Shown: piece by piece, positions 1-10,312 of the stretch
How the letters are laid out: every line of letters begins with the position of its first letter
How positions within the stretch are numbered: position 1 is the first letter of the stretch
DNA from: Isoetes taiwanensis
Lineage: Eukaryota; Streptophyta; Lycopodiopsida; Isoetales; Isoetaceae
Assembly (NCBI GenBank): GCA_021234155.1
Contig: JAJEKV010000084.1
Span: forward strand, 744,001-808,000
DNA: 64,000 nt
Direction: 5' to 3'
The notes under the pieces: model-generated
Seen by the model: only the letters and a program-made list of their open reading frames with translations
What the model was told of the DNA's origin: nothing
Database searches by the model: none
Program-made: the position numbers and the translations under genes

Positions 1-245
1 GTAAAACTTTAAGAGGGAGAAACGGCGACAAAGAGGGAGCTTTAAATGCAAAGTACAATTTTAAAAGCGGACGATTCAAATTTGGACAATTGTGATCAAA
101 TTTCAATTCTGGTGAATTTTTGAATTTTATATTAATTGCACAGGTGGCAAGTTTTAAATTACGGGCGGGATTTTTGAATTTTATGTTCAAATTTGGGCGG
201 GCAGGCGTTAGGGCGGGAAATATTCGAATTTGAAAATTCAAATTT

Positions 246-371
246 GGGCGGGCATGGGCGCCTGGACCGCCACGTGCATGGGCGGGCATGGGCGCCTGGA
301 CCGCCACGGGCATGGGCGGGCATGGGCGGCTGGACCGCCACGGGCATGGGCGCCTGGACAGCCACGGGCCC
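246..371. repeat. 34-bp GC-rich minisatellite, copy 1
   Basis: About 3.7 units of a 34-bp repeat built on GGCGGGCATGGGCGCCTGGA, with units starting near 247, 281, 315 and 348. It lies about 300 bp upstream of the first exon of gene A. The open frames across it are produced by the repeat and are not genes. Confidence 0.8.
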
Positions 372-661
372 TAGTTGGCCGCCTGTGGTACAGCAGACAG
401 CCAGCGGCCAAAGTTAGTTATGCCTCATTGTTTTTCTGGAGCACCTCATTTGTTTTTTTTCGTTTTCGATTCCAGCTCTCAGCGCCTCGACCTTAGCCAC
501 CAGCGCCCAGCACCTACTCGCCAGCGCCTAGTGCCCAGCGCCTCGAGCAAGCCTTTTTCGGCCTCTGTTTTCAGTGTTTTCTGGCGCCATTTCCCCACAG
601 TTCAGCGCCTCACCCCATCAAGCTACACACCAGTTTCCGGACCAAATTCAAGGCGCTCGAA

Positions 662-729
662 ATGGAAATCGACAATTTTGGAGCTCCTCAGAATAGTGGA
701 GACAGCGGCTAGCGCACCGCAAGGCACAG
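662..729 (+). CDS. Gene A, exon 1 (copy 1)
   Basis: Probable first coding exon. An ATG at 662 opens a frame beginning MEIDNFGAPQNSGDSG, and the segment ends at a good donor (CACAG|GTATGT, GT at 730). An in-frame TAG follows the 16th codon, at ggctagcgcaccg. The same place reads differently in copy 2, so a lost or altered base is likely. The start is chosen because copy 2 keeps the first nine codons at 22280. What it encodes is unknown. Joining to exon 2 at 1790 across a palindrome-rich intron is inferred from the splice signals. Confidence 0.45.
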
Positions 730-761
730 GTATGTCATCTACTTGCATTTTTGTTTGATCT

Positions 762-1711
762 AAATGGCGCCACCACGCCATTTCGATGTCTTAGCTTACT
801 CTTCGGTCTTGTTGTTGGCAAATGGCGCCACCGCGCCATTTAGATGCCTGGTAGCCACTTTAGGGTCTTATAGTTGACAAATGGCGCCATGGCGCCATTT
901 GGATGCCCGAGCTTACTTTAGGAGTCTATTAGCTTACTTTAGGATGCCTATTAGCTTACTTTAGGGTCTTGTTGTTGCCAAATGGCGCCATGGCACCATT
1001 TGATGTCTATTTGCTTACATTAGGGTCTTGTTGTCGGCAAATAGCGCCATGGCGCCATTTGATGTCTATTTGCTTACATTAGGGTCTTGTTGTTGGCAAA
1101 TGGCGCCATGGCGCCATTTGTATCTGAGTCCAGTCCATAAACACTAATGGAAGCATTCGCATATCTATTGCTTCTCTTTGTGTTGCGTTCTGTAGTGCAC
1201 TCTCCTACGAGTCGCAGGTGCCTCGACCCAGTTAGAGCCACTCTCCTTCGAACCATCTTCCTTGAATATTGCGAAGGGGAGGGGCTCCGACTGGGTGGAG
1301 GCACATGCAACCAAACGCAGGGAAATGCATTCGAACTGCTTCCATGTGCTTATGCACTGAACTGGGATTCAAATGGCACCATGGCGCCATTTGCCTAGTC
1401 GTCTGGTTATGGAAGCATTCACATATGTATCAGCAATAAGAACCAATCTACCGACCAAATGGCGCCATCGCGCCATTTGCTTGGTAGCTTGCTTCTCATT
1501 GTGTTGCGTTCTGTATTGCACTCTCCTACGATTCGCAGGTGCCTCTACCCAGTCAGAGCCACTCTCCTTCGAACCATCATCCGAGAATATTGCGAAGGGG
1601 AGTGGCTCGGACTGGGTGGAGGCCTCTGCGACCAAACGCAGGGAAATGCATTCGAACTGCTTCCATGTGCTTATGCACTGAACTGATGCAAATGGCGCCA
1701 TGGCGCCATTT
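762..1711. repeat. Array of 22-bp palindromes in gene A intron 1 (copy 1)
   Basis: Nine copies of AAATGGCGCCATGGCGCCATTT or close variants start at 762, 820, 879, 980, 1039, 1098, 1371, 1457 and 1690. Those at 879, 1098 and 1690 are perfect 22-bp palindromes. Five of the first intervals are 58-59 bp, so this part is a tandem minisatellite whose linker reads like gatgtctatttgcttacat plus tagggtcttgttgttggc. The array sits inside the intron between 730 and 1789. Confidence 0.9.
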
Positions 1712-1715
1712 GCAT
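1146..1715. repeat. Direct repeat pair, 230-300 bp units, each ending in a palindrome
   Basis: Two diverged units, about 1146-1395 and 1410-1715, share blocks such as cactctcctacga, agagccactctccttcgaac, atattgcgaagggg and tgcttccatgtgcttatgcac. Each ends with the 22-bp palindrome (1371, 1690). Unit 2 carries an extra palindrome at 1457. This is a higher-order repeat within the intron, and copy 2 has the same pair at about 22765-23312. Confidence 0.8.
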
Positions 1716-1789
1716 AGTCGACTGGTCTGCTTGCTTGTTCCAACCAGAGTTATTGATGCCTCTTTGTTACTGATGCCTCTTTGTTGCAG

Positions 1790-2217
1790 CTATGTTACGT
1801 CCGGAAACACAATTTCAATCCGACCAGACTATCATGCTGACAGACAGGAACTGGTGCATGGAAATAATGCGGGTGAGCCCCTCTACTGCTACAGGCTTGA
1901 AAGGAGACTGCAGAAGAGAGCTCTGCCTGCTTATAAAGGAGACAGCCCCTGAATCAGCCGGAATTTACCAGCCGGGTATCTTGGTCCACATGAAGATGGT
2001 TACCAAGAGCGGTCGCGATGATTGGATCCGGGTGGTCTGTGAGGATACTATGCAGCAGAGAATAATTGTCTACTATGTGGACTGGAAGTTTTATGATCCC
2101 ACTGTAATGTCTTCTAGTATTGCAAATGTAGCTGGTTCAAATAAGAAGCAAGGTCAAGGCCGCCATCATACAACAAATTTGAAGAAGCCGACATCCGTGG
2201 TCCACAAGAAATCTTGA
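1790..2217 (+). CDS. Gene A exon 2, N-terminal part (copy 1)
   Basis: Starts right after a strong acceptor (pyrimidine tract then TTGCAG, AG at 1788-1789). The open frame runs from there, with an internal ATG at 1792, to a stop at 2215-2217. Readable segments include ILVHMKMVTKSG, DDWIRVVCEDTMQQ and IIVYYVDWKFYDPT. I do not recognise the domain. The stop is probably not the true end: reading sense continues in other frames (ADIRGPQEILRGFMILRNRM, then VKALARAQKLLAIVDTAR at 2276), so two or more small indels separate this part from the lysine-rich part at 2418. Confidence 0.55.
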
Positions 2218-2417
2218 GAGGCTTTATGATTCTTCGCAATCGTATGAACGAATTTAAAACTTCGCCTCATTCGTTGTCAAGGCATTAGCCCGTGCCCAGA
2301 AACTACTCGCCATTGTGGACACGGCCCGGCTAAAAACAGTTAGAAGGGGAAGAAGACAAGACAAACTAAGGAGGTAGTTGCAAAACGAAAAAAAAGACTC
2401 CTCATCCGCAATCGAGG

Positions 2418-3530
2418 ATGCTGGCCAGAAAACCCCGAGGAAGGAAAGGCTGGCAAGGGAAAGTTAAGAGAAAGGATCACTTAAGATCCGAGAAGGAAAA
2501 GAAAGAAAAGAGGGAAAAGAAAGATAAGAAGGAAAAGAAGGAAAAGAAAGAGAAGGAAAAGAAAGACAAGGAAAGGGGAAGAAAGGGCGTAAGGAAGGAA
2601 AGGCGGGGAAAAAAGGAGGGAAAGCACGGGGAGCCAGAGGAAATGGAAGGGAAAAAGAAGAAGAAGAAGAAGCACAGGCTAGAGACCTCTGAGAAGGAGA
2701 GAACACCTAAAAAACAAAGGAGAGAGACTCGTACTCCTAGTCCTGCTGGAAGTCCAAGACGGGAGAGGAGCGACGAGGAGGCGAGAAGTGGTGGTGAAGT
2801 TCCTCCAAGCCCATCACATATCCAGGATTCTGCAGGCACACCGGCCAAAAGGGTCACCATTCAGAAGCCAGAGCGTAAGCTTACATTAAGAATAGCTCAG
2901 CACTTGCTCGAGGTGCCTTCAAATCTTAAGGTGGAAAGATCAGAAGAGGAGAAGACGGCAGAGAACACGTTACAGAAGATCTTTGACCACCGCCATCTTT
3001 TTCCTCTGGGCATCACATTTATAAAACGAATAAACGTGTTCAGCCTAGTTCAAGGGCCTGCAAATCTGACATCTAGGCCAAGAAATATGGAGCACGTGAA
3101 GACCTTAGTGGAATCCTTTCAAAGAGACCCACATCCGGTGTCTACTCCTGCGGATGTGATTCCATTCAATCCCCTCACAAGGAAACTGCAGCCTTGGAAA
3201 ACTGAGGATGACCTCATGGGGATGCACTATTATATAGTAAATGGCAATCACTCAGTTATGGCTGCTCAGCTTGTTTGTAGAAGACTCGGCACAGCAAAGT
3301 CCCAAGAGCAAATGTCAAAGATTTATCTTGAACGGAATTGCCGAGTCTTATCTGGCACAGTCAACGAGCAAGAATGCCTGCAGCTCAGTTGTGAAGTCAA
3401 TGATATCGCTGCCAAGACTATCTTCAAGGAACCTTACATTGATAAAATAACCCACCTGCGGCAACAATATGCTCTTTGCGGGAAGCCTGATCCATCGGGA
3501 TGCGGGCAATCACGCTCAGAACCATACAAG
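2418..3530 (+). CDS. Gene A exon 2, Lys/Glu-rich and ParB-like part (copy 1)
   Basis: Continuous frame of about 370 codons up to a donor at 3531 (ACAAG|GTACAT). Codons 20-100 are almost only Lys, Glu, Arg and Gly (KEKKEKREKKDKKEKK type), which suggests a charged, disordered or nuclear-targeting stretch. Codons 100-150 are Ser/Pro-rich. From codon 165 a globular region follows. Around codons 269-285 it carries MHYYIVNGNHSVMAAQLV, which resembles the active-site box of the ParB/sulfiredoxin fold (hydrophobic-VxGNHxxxAA). Further on are LERNCRVLSGTVNEQE and KEPYIDKITHLRQQYALCG. The function is not known. The similarity to ParB is by eye and covers only the one motif. The ATG at 2418 is merely the first in frame; the exon begins earlier. 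Confidence 0.6.
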
Positions 3531-3679
3531 GTACATCGTGTTTTTATTTTCTGCAAGATTAGCAAATGGCGACGTGGCGCCATTTCCTCATGAAATAAGC
3601 CGAGCCATTTCCTCTAAAATGGTGCCCGCGGCGCCATTTCATAATCATTGCATTCAAGACTAACTTCTTCTTGTTTCCG
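3531..3679. repeat. Gene A intron 2 with palindromes (copy 1)
   Basis: Short intron. The donor is GTACAT at 3531; the expected acceptor reads ttgtttccgg at 3671-3680 where copy 2 has ttgtttccag. It contains palindromes at 3564-3585 and 3617-3639. A third, degraded one lies between them (aaataagccgagccattt) where copy 2 has aaatggcgcccaggcgccattt. Confidence 0.7.
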
Positions 3680-5166
3680 GTTATGCGGCTTTGGTGAAGT
3701 TACCATGCGTGGTAAGCAACCGAGAAAGATTTCAACCCGGTGGGTCTTCATGCGGAGGATATTTTTCAACTATTCATGTCCCTATGGAACTTGGGAAATC
3801 TTGCAAGTTAACAGGATAATAAAAGGACAAACTATTACTATGCTTCCCAGGCAAAAGAGTGTGACTTCCGATCGGACCTACGAGGTGCATGAGGGTCTGG
3901 ACTATGAAGGCTGTCGAATTTTGTTCGGGGAAGTCTTTGGATGGAAAGACCTACGTGAAGGTCTGCCACGATTATCTGGTAAGCAATTCTTCAAGACAAG
4001 GGGCAAAGACACTACGATCTATATCGTTCTTAAAGAAGGAGATTTTTGAATATGTGAAGGATAATTTTCGAAGAAGTTCACATCCTTCGATCTCCCGTCT
4101 TGCTAGCGTGGCGAGCCGAGGATACCGACTTGATTTCCATGGCCACCTTGCATAGTAAGTGGGTTGAAGTTGGAGTGACCAAGGAAGGAGTTTGATAGCG
4201 TGCCACTTGCCTTGGCAAGATTTATCGCCAAATCTTTGTCTTGCGGAGAGGATCTTGAAGACTTCCGTTCGCGAGGTTGAACTAACCCGGCGGCAGGGGC
4301 AAGTTGTTTGCACTCACATACCGGCATCCTTGATAGTCACGGACACTAGAGGCATAACTCAATGTGGGACAAAACCACACTATCTAACTTTTTTGATACA
4401 AAAAGAACACCACCCGGTGATTCTTTGGATGTGTGCTTAGCAAGGCGAGCATAACTTTTTATTTCATCGTGTTGGATAATCTGGATTCCCGGATCGAGTT
4501 TTATTAACATGTATGAGGGCCGAATACAAGAATCCGCGCCCCGCGAGGGGTTAGGGAGCCCCATGCACTCTTGGCCCGGTGATCCCTACTCGATGAAATT
4601 GACCACCAGATTCCGTTTGCGATCATCCTCAAGAACTGCCACCAGTTCCGGTACCTAATGAAGAAGACGCTGACGGGGAGATCGTGAGGCTATGGCGGGA
4701 AGCTCTCGCAATGTGGGTCCGAATGCTGACTATAATCATGAGAAACCAGGCGGGCCCTGCCACATGCTTCTACCTCGTCGCAGAAAATGGTGCTGCCGGG
4801 GAGCAGGAGTGTTTGATTACTTCTCCGGTTCGTTTGGCGGAGCTTCATTGATAAATAAGAGATTTTTGCATTGTGTTGAAAGTGACCGGTTAAAGCGGCC
4901 TCTTGCCTTGGTAGGCTTGACCGCCCTCTGAATCCTATCATGTTCAGTTCTGTGACGGAGACAAAGGTGCTATTGTTGAAGAAGCTGTAGATCCACCAAA
5001 TCCAGAGATGCCTGAAGCTCCACCCGATGTGGACTATGATGTGATCAAGAATACACAATTCAATCTGGACATTCTTGATGATCCCAATTTCACTGCCACA
5101 GCGTTCAAGAGCTTTCAAGGAGATCCTATGGGTGCTTCTTCTAGCCATGGCGATCACGCGAACTGA
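3680..5166 (+). pseudogene. Gene A exon 3, frameshifted (copy 1)
   Basis: Last exon of gene A. Coding sense is visible in pieces that change frame: TMRGKQP near 3703, YEVHEGLDYEGCRILFGEVF near 3878, LKKEIFEYVKDNFRRSSHPS near 4030, MATLHSKWVEVGVTKEGV near 4138, EIVRLWREALAMWVRMLTI and NQAGPATCFYLVAENGAAGE near 4680-4800, and an acidic Pro-rich C-terminus (EEAVDPPNPEMPEAPPDVDY) ending FKSFQGDPMGASSSHGDHAN with TGA at 5164-5166. At least five frame changes occur. Comparison with copy 2 shows that many sit where one copy has CAG or CTG and the other does not, so they may be sequence errors rather than real decay. No known domain is recognised. Confidence 0.55.
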
Positions 5167-5560
5167 AACTGATCTTGTGGAACCCGATCACGATCGACGA
5201 GCCACGATTTTTGTGTGATTATAATGTAAATTGTACAATAATATTTTTGTAAACAGACTCTCTCTTCCGAGTTCTTGCCTGTTGTGGCAAATTTTTTGAT
5301 ATGCAAAACTATGAATTTGGAAATTTTAACTAATTTTGTGATGTCATGTTTCTTTAGCTTCATTATATGCACTGTTAGTATTTTTAATGGTGCCAATAAA
5401 TGGCACTTTAGATGCATTTTTTTTCTAAATGGCGCTATAATTGCTCAAAAAATCGGCATAAAATGGACTAAAAAGGATTTTCGTTCCTAATTGGAATCAC
5501 GAAATTTCTCATTTTAATGAAATTGTGCTTTATATGGCATTCTGCACAGGCAGCGGCAGC
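5167..5560. other. 3' flank of gene A (copy 1)
   Basis: AT-rich 3' UTR or flank with several TGTAAA, AATAAT and AATAAA-like signals (5224-5260, 5396). Degenerate relatives of the palindrome occur at about 5390-5440 (aatggtgccaataaatggcac and aaatggcgctata). No gene is seen. Confidence 0.5.
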
Positions 5561-6090
5561 CCATTATTATCCCCTAATATAGCTTTTCTCGGGGACCGTA
5601 TCAAAAGCCTTCCTTGAAGTCCACAAAAGCTGACAATACAAGTCTGCCGATGGTTCCGGTATCTTTAATCCGGATGCCCGCTGATGTAAAGATATGGTCA
5701 ATGGTTGATGGCGGTCTAAAGCACGCTTGTGTGAGGGCTCGCACATGCTTGCCCTCTGCTTGTGGAGTCAACTCTTTGCTGAGAATGCCGATAGGTTTTT
5801 AGCAAATACTAAGCGACCATGATCGCCCGGTAATTGGCGACGGTGTGGGTGCCGCTGTGAATAGGGACAACCACAGCGTGGTCCATTGTCGGAAACCTTC
5901 TGCAATGCTGGTTGAGCAGGGGTAGTGGGATCGGCACCCGGCGGTACGCCCTGCCATTTAATTAACAGGCCTCCATACCGCCGAGGTCGGTTGCGCTTCC
6001 CATTAACCGACCATTGCCGGGGCCCTCACAACATCCTCCTCGCGAACCAATGGGGGGCCATCCTGTGGGGGAATTGTGGGCGTCTGGCGT
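5560..6090 (-). pseudogene. Reverse transcriptase N-terminal fragment, minus strand (copy 1)
   Basis: Degenerate minus-strand RT fragment; the better-readable counterpart is at 27095-27625. It covers only the first RT blocks, up to the motif A region around 5600-5640, where the sequence fits VDFKKAFDTVPR after allowing indels. The fingers and palm beyond motif A, including YxDD, are missing at the low-coordinate end. Frame is broken many times. It belongs to the same element as the endonuclease fragment at 6330-7290. Confidence 0.55.
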
Positions 6091-6329
6091 CCCTAGTGGG
6101 TCATAGAGCTGCTGCAAATCTTGTTCCCCTTGCCGGGTGTGATGTCCCCTGTAGGCTGGGCTGGCCTTGAACACTCTGGCCAAAGGTTGAGGATGAGTGT
6201 CAGCCGGGCGAACATCTCCCCACGATGCACGGCAGGTACAGCGCCTTGTCTCCTTGAGATGGGTGTGGTCTTGTGTAGAAAATTGGCACTGTAATGGTAC
6301 ACGGATCTAGAATGTATCGGGATGGCATT

Positions 6330-7290
6330 TACGTTCTTCCTCCCACGAATCAAACCGCCAGTTACGGAAATGTTCTTGTCACTGAGCGGCGGCCTTGGGG
6401 GTCGCCAAGCACACAATCACGCACGCTCATAATCTGAGCCATGGCCCAGGGATGGCGAGGGGCTGGCATAGTGGGGGTTCTGGCGGCTTGCAAACCATCC
6501 CAAATAAAGTGGGAGGTGATGCAGTGAGCCTCCTCATCCCATTGTCGGTGCCACCGAAATAGTGATGGGATGCATATCTTCTGCGACTACAAGTTACATG
6601 CGACCACACTGGGGCCCCTCCCCACGATTGTCACAATGCGCATGTGCACTTGGCCGGACCTTTGTGACAGGCCATTGCAAATTATCAAGTCAAAAATGCC
6701 ACATAGCGAGAACAGCGTGCATGCCAGCCCAGTGACACCCTTTGTCATCTGATCCTCGTGGCGGGTTGCCTCTGCGGGGCGTAGGCTGGGACACATGGGT
6801 AGCCCGAGGGGTCAAGTCTCATAGGGCTGCTCTCCACGTCGTGCATTGGGAAATCCCCAAGAAGGGCGACCCTACCCAAGCTGTTTTGTCTTTGGCGTAT
6901 GTCATCATATAGATCGACATAAGGGTCCATCCTATCCGCATCGAATTAACTGCGATAGAAGGTGCTCTGGCGTGAGGGAAATAACGAGGCGGCCGAAAAA
7001 AGAGGGTTGCCAGTATTATGTACCACGAACCACAAATTACGGTTGTTACTGTCACATCTTTGGAGGGTAACCCGAATGTACCAAAGTTGTCCGGTGGTAG
7101 CAAACAACCCCACCATGACCCTCATCACAATGCAATTATTGAAGGCCAGAAATGTTGGTAACCCGGCGGATCAGGTAGCTGTGCTTGACATGCTCCATGT
7201 CTCCATGAAAAGATGAATCCATATCGGCTGCCCGCGGAGTTGAGGCTGTCCCCCTTCTACCAAGGGAAACCTCGACAATTCCATGAGACC
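6330..7290 (-). pseudogene. Endonuclease (EEP) fragment of a non-LTR retroelement, minus strand (copy 1)
   Basis: Minus-strand pieces of an apurinic-endonuclease-like (EEP) domain. The start resembles VVSWNCRG (near 7280). Further on are DPYVDLYDDIRQ and GRVALLGDF (6860-6930), where the family has GDFN, and SLCGIFDLIICNGL (6660-6720). The frame is interrupted repeatedly. With the RT fragment at 5560-6090 it forms the 5' part of a LINE-like element running right to left. Confidence 0.6.
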
Positions 7291-8345
7291 ACCCGAGGCA
7301 CAATTCCTATTTGTCAAGGAGTCGTGGTATGCAACCTGAGTCACGGGGAGTGACGAGAAGTGATTTGAGGAGAAGTAGATGGAGCTGCAACATTATGGTG
7401 AGGGCGTGGGCTGTGAGGGAAAGCGAGTAGGAGGCGAGGAGGAGGGGGCGTGGTAGGAGAAGCGAAGCGGGGCCTCGCTCAGTGCGGTTGGGGCTGCGGT
7501 TTACAACGCGATGCTTGGTGGCGGAAAAATGTGCATCCTGCCCCCGAACCAATCTGCGGCACCCCTTGGTGGCGAATGCCTCGACCACGACAAGCTCACA
7601 ATGCGTGCCTCTGTTGTCCCGGTGTGAGGTCAGGTCCCGCGTCACGGGGATGTCCCCTTCGACATCTTGCCACGGCGCGGCGTAATATGGCATCACGCAC
7701 TGCGCATCCGCGCCATGAATATGACAATCTGATCCGCGACCAGGCGTTGAGCCCATGGCGGGCTGCTTTCGGGGAATAGACTTCTTAGGAATGTCATCCC
7801 GTCCCGAGGGGAATGTGTGTTGGATGTTGCGAGAAGACTCTCCCCCTCCTCTTGGCATGCCTCGGACTACAGTTATTGGCCTCTCTTGTCTGCGCTCTTG
7901 GAGTTCAGGCACAACGGGTCAAAGGTGAAGGCGGGGGCTGTCTTTGGGGTGGTGGTGGTGGTGGGCGAGATGGCGTGGGGTGGCGAGTGCGGAGAACGCG
8001 GTCGTGGTCTGGCTGCGGCGTGGAAGTACATTGCGGGGAGTAGCCCGGTGCAGGCGTCCTCGACCATGTGAAGTGGGAGCCCGCGGCTCTTGCGGGGGGC
8101 CTGCTGGCGCTTGGCCATCTCTGCACCACTGCTTGTTGCGGCTGACTATGAACCTCGGTAGGGAGATCCTGGCCTGTCTATAGATGGCTGCCCGCAGCCC
8201 ACAGACTTGGGCTCACGGTAAGGCGGCTTCGAGGCCCAACACCTGAGCGTCAGGCGGGCTTTGCTGCTCGATCGTACTCGAAGAACCGAAGGCGTATTGC
8301 GGCTATGCGCAAAAGGCCTGCGCTCCCGTGCCATGGTGTTGTTTG
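7291..8345 (-). other. 5' leader of the minus-strand retroelement and flank (copy 1)
   Basis: GC-rich sequence upstream (minus strand) of the endonuclease fragment, with CT-rich low complexity at about 7380-7480 and a GGT repeat at 7943-7965. Part of a Pro/Ser-rich leader can be read on the minus strand. From about 7965 to 8135 copy 1 holds sequence that does not match copy 2 (29512-29855). Apart from this, no gene is supported. Confidence 0.4.
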
Positions 8346-8396
8346 GCATTTTAAAAGCGCCAAAGCCCAGTGGCTATTTTCATCTCTTAATTCATT

Positions 8397-8822
8397 TTTT
8401 GTCTTGCGGTGTTTGGACATGGTGCATCGGATAGTTTGCGTTGTGAGAATAAAATGCTTATTTTAGCATATATATTCAAGCATATACATTCACTTCTCAC
8501 GGCCCTTAGCGTTACATGGCTGGCGGGTTTGCAGGGAATAGCGATTTTCTGTAACCATTGGTGGTGGAGAAGATGTAGCAACAAAGGGTCATGCCATTCT
8601 CCTCGATTTGGTGGAAAGCTTTATTGTGCGGACACTCCACGGGAATATTGTTGTTAGACCACCTCACATGGCGGTGATGGTGTTGTTGTAGCTTCAAAGT
8701 CGAAGGTCTTCCTTGAGTCGAAAACATTAAGTGACAATATGCAATCTCATGCCAAGTGTTCGAAAGCACGTGGTCAAAGCATGTATACTTCATTATTTGT
8801 TTTTGTTTCAAACTTTATTTGA
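8397..8822 (+). other. Exon-like block without a clear frame (copy 1)
   Basis: Counterpart of 30174-30590. Copy 2 has an acceptor-like TTTTTGTCTTGCAG at the left edge; here it reads tcttgcgg. The right edge is GAG|GTAAGC. No frame is open through the whole block, so it may be a UTR or non-coding exon or a damaged exon. Confidence 0.3.
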
Positions 8823-9024
8823 GGTAAGCTTGATGCTTCAATTCGGATCTTGGTGATACATCACATGCTCCAGTGCTAACTTTGTCTTTGGCTCTGGCTC
8901 AGGCATGTTTTAAACATATTCAATTAAACATATTGAGCACACGCACGTCTTGGTTCTGGGGCTTAGGGAGTTGATTGGAGTTGGATCCTTAGTTAGCCTA
9001 TGAATTGGAACTTATGACATGTTT

Positions 9025-9345
9025 TATATTGCAAGATCTTTGTTTGCAGGCAAGAAAATTATTTCTTTTTATTTTTTTTTTGGACCTTTGATGATATATT
9101 GACACGAAAAGATTTTTTTCACACAGATGAGTACTAGATGAGTATGAAATTGGAACAAGAAGACCTACAAAGGATTTTTTATATTGCAAGATCTTTGTTT
9201 ACGAGACAAAAGAAATTATTTCCTTTTTTTTTTTTTTTGAGACCTTTGATGATGATGTATTGGCCTGAAAGATTTTTTTTTTCACATGTAGATGAGTACG
9301 AGATGAGTATGAAATTGGAACAAGAAGACCTACAAGGATTTTAAG
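9025..9345. repeat. Tandem repeat, about 155 bp x 2 (copy 1)
   Basis: Two units start with tatattgcaagatctttgtt at 9025 and 9180. Each contains an oligo-T run, acctttgatgatgat and gagtatgaaattggaacaag. Similar units are at 30791 and 30947. Confidence 0.8.
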
Positions 9346-9585
9346 TCATTTGCATGTATGATAACAAAATATCTATACATCAAGGGATCACATATATATC
9401 CTCTATAGCAAATGAACAGGTTACATCCATACATCAAGGGATCACTTATCCACATTATGTTTTCAATGGCAAGTGATCATGTTACTACTTTGGCGTATTA
9501 GATCTCAAATTCATATATATACACACTTGTACAAAGTGAAGAACAAAAGTGGCGCCTTTTAAGTAGCATGTTCTCATTATCAGGT

Positions 9586-9975
9586 TGTACTATGTCAAAG
9601 GTGCTAACGATGTTTATTCTCCTCTCAAAAGTGATAGTGAAGATGCCTTCAATACGATTATTTGCCGCAAGCGGTTAGGTATTGGGATGCTCGAGGCATT
9701 TACCTTATCAAAGGCATAGATTATGGGCTATTAAGTGTTTTTTCACCTCTATAACCTTCATGGTAGTAGATTTGAGCAACACAAAATAATATATAGCCTA
9801 CTATGCAATTTCCATCTTGCAAAAAGTACCACTAGAATAAACACTATATGGGACATTTTTCAACATGTTTATAAAACATCACCATACATAGTTGTTTGTT
9901 CAACATTGTATAGTTGTTACACACAACTACAAAAGAATATTGCTTATTTGAATGCACCATATAGTCCACCCTAAT
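9586..9975 (+). other. Weak coding potential, unknown (copy 1)
   Basis: Begins after an acceptor-like attatcag. Copy 2 (31345-31500) reads YYVKGANDVYSPLKSDSEDAF and HLPYQRHRLWAI in one frame. Copy 1 is broken in the middle (ccgcaagcggttaggtattgg). A second frame is also open, so the coding status is uncertain. Confidence 0.25.
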
Positions 9976-10050
9976 GCAAAAACGTTGTTGCCAAGGTGAG
10001 CAACTCAATCCCCGCCTTTCTTAATGGCCAAATAATGTAGCCATTTTGTT

Positions 10051-10312
10051 TTAATAATATTCAAAAGTGAATAGAATAGAATAATAATTGTGGATTCTAA
10101 TCTTCATAAAATTTGAATTGACCCAAGGATAAGATTTTACAAACAATACTCTTCAATAACCCGGTAACTATTCATTTGCACCATGTTGTTTAATAATATT
10201 CAAAAGTGAATAGAATAGAATAATAATTGTGGATTCTAATCTTCATAAAAATTGAATTGACCGGGGATAAGGTTTACAATTCTTCAATAACCGGTAACTA
10301 TTCATTTGCAGG
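10051..10312. repeat. Tandem repeat, about 139 bp x 2 (copy 1)
   Basis: Two units beginning ttaataatattcaaaagtg at 10051 and 10190, each ending ggtaactattcatttgca. They contain the word gaatagaatagaataat. Confidence 0.85.

Noticed and set aside
193..496. Overlapping frames of 60-90 codons on both strands (GGHGRLDRH type)
   Set aside because: Produced by the 34-bp GC-rich repeat; frames differ between copies.
762..1119. Regularly spaced palindromes resembling a CRISPR array
   Set aside because: The spacers are near-identical linkers rather than unique, no cas genes are present, the context is a plant intron, and spacing breaks after 1119. It is a minisatellite.
1074..1743. Frames reading MAPFAS, KWRHGAI and similar on both strands
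   Set aside because: They are translations of the palindrome AAATGGCGCCATGGCGCCATTT, which necessarily gives similar peptides on both strands.
2464..2860. Minus-strand frames rich in Phe, Ser and Leu opposite the Lys-rich tract
   Set aside because: Complement of a polypurine run; the plus-strand frame continues into the ParB-like region and has the splice donor.
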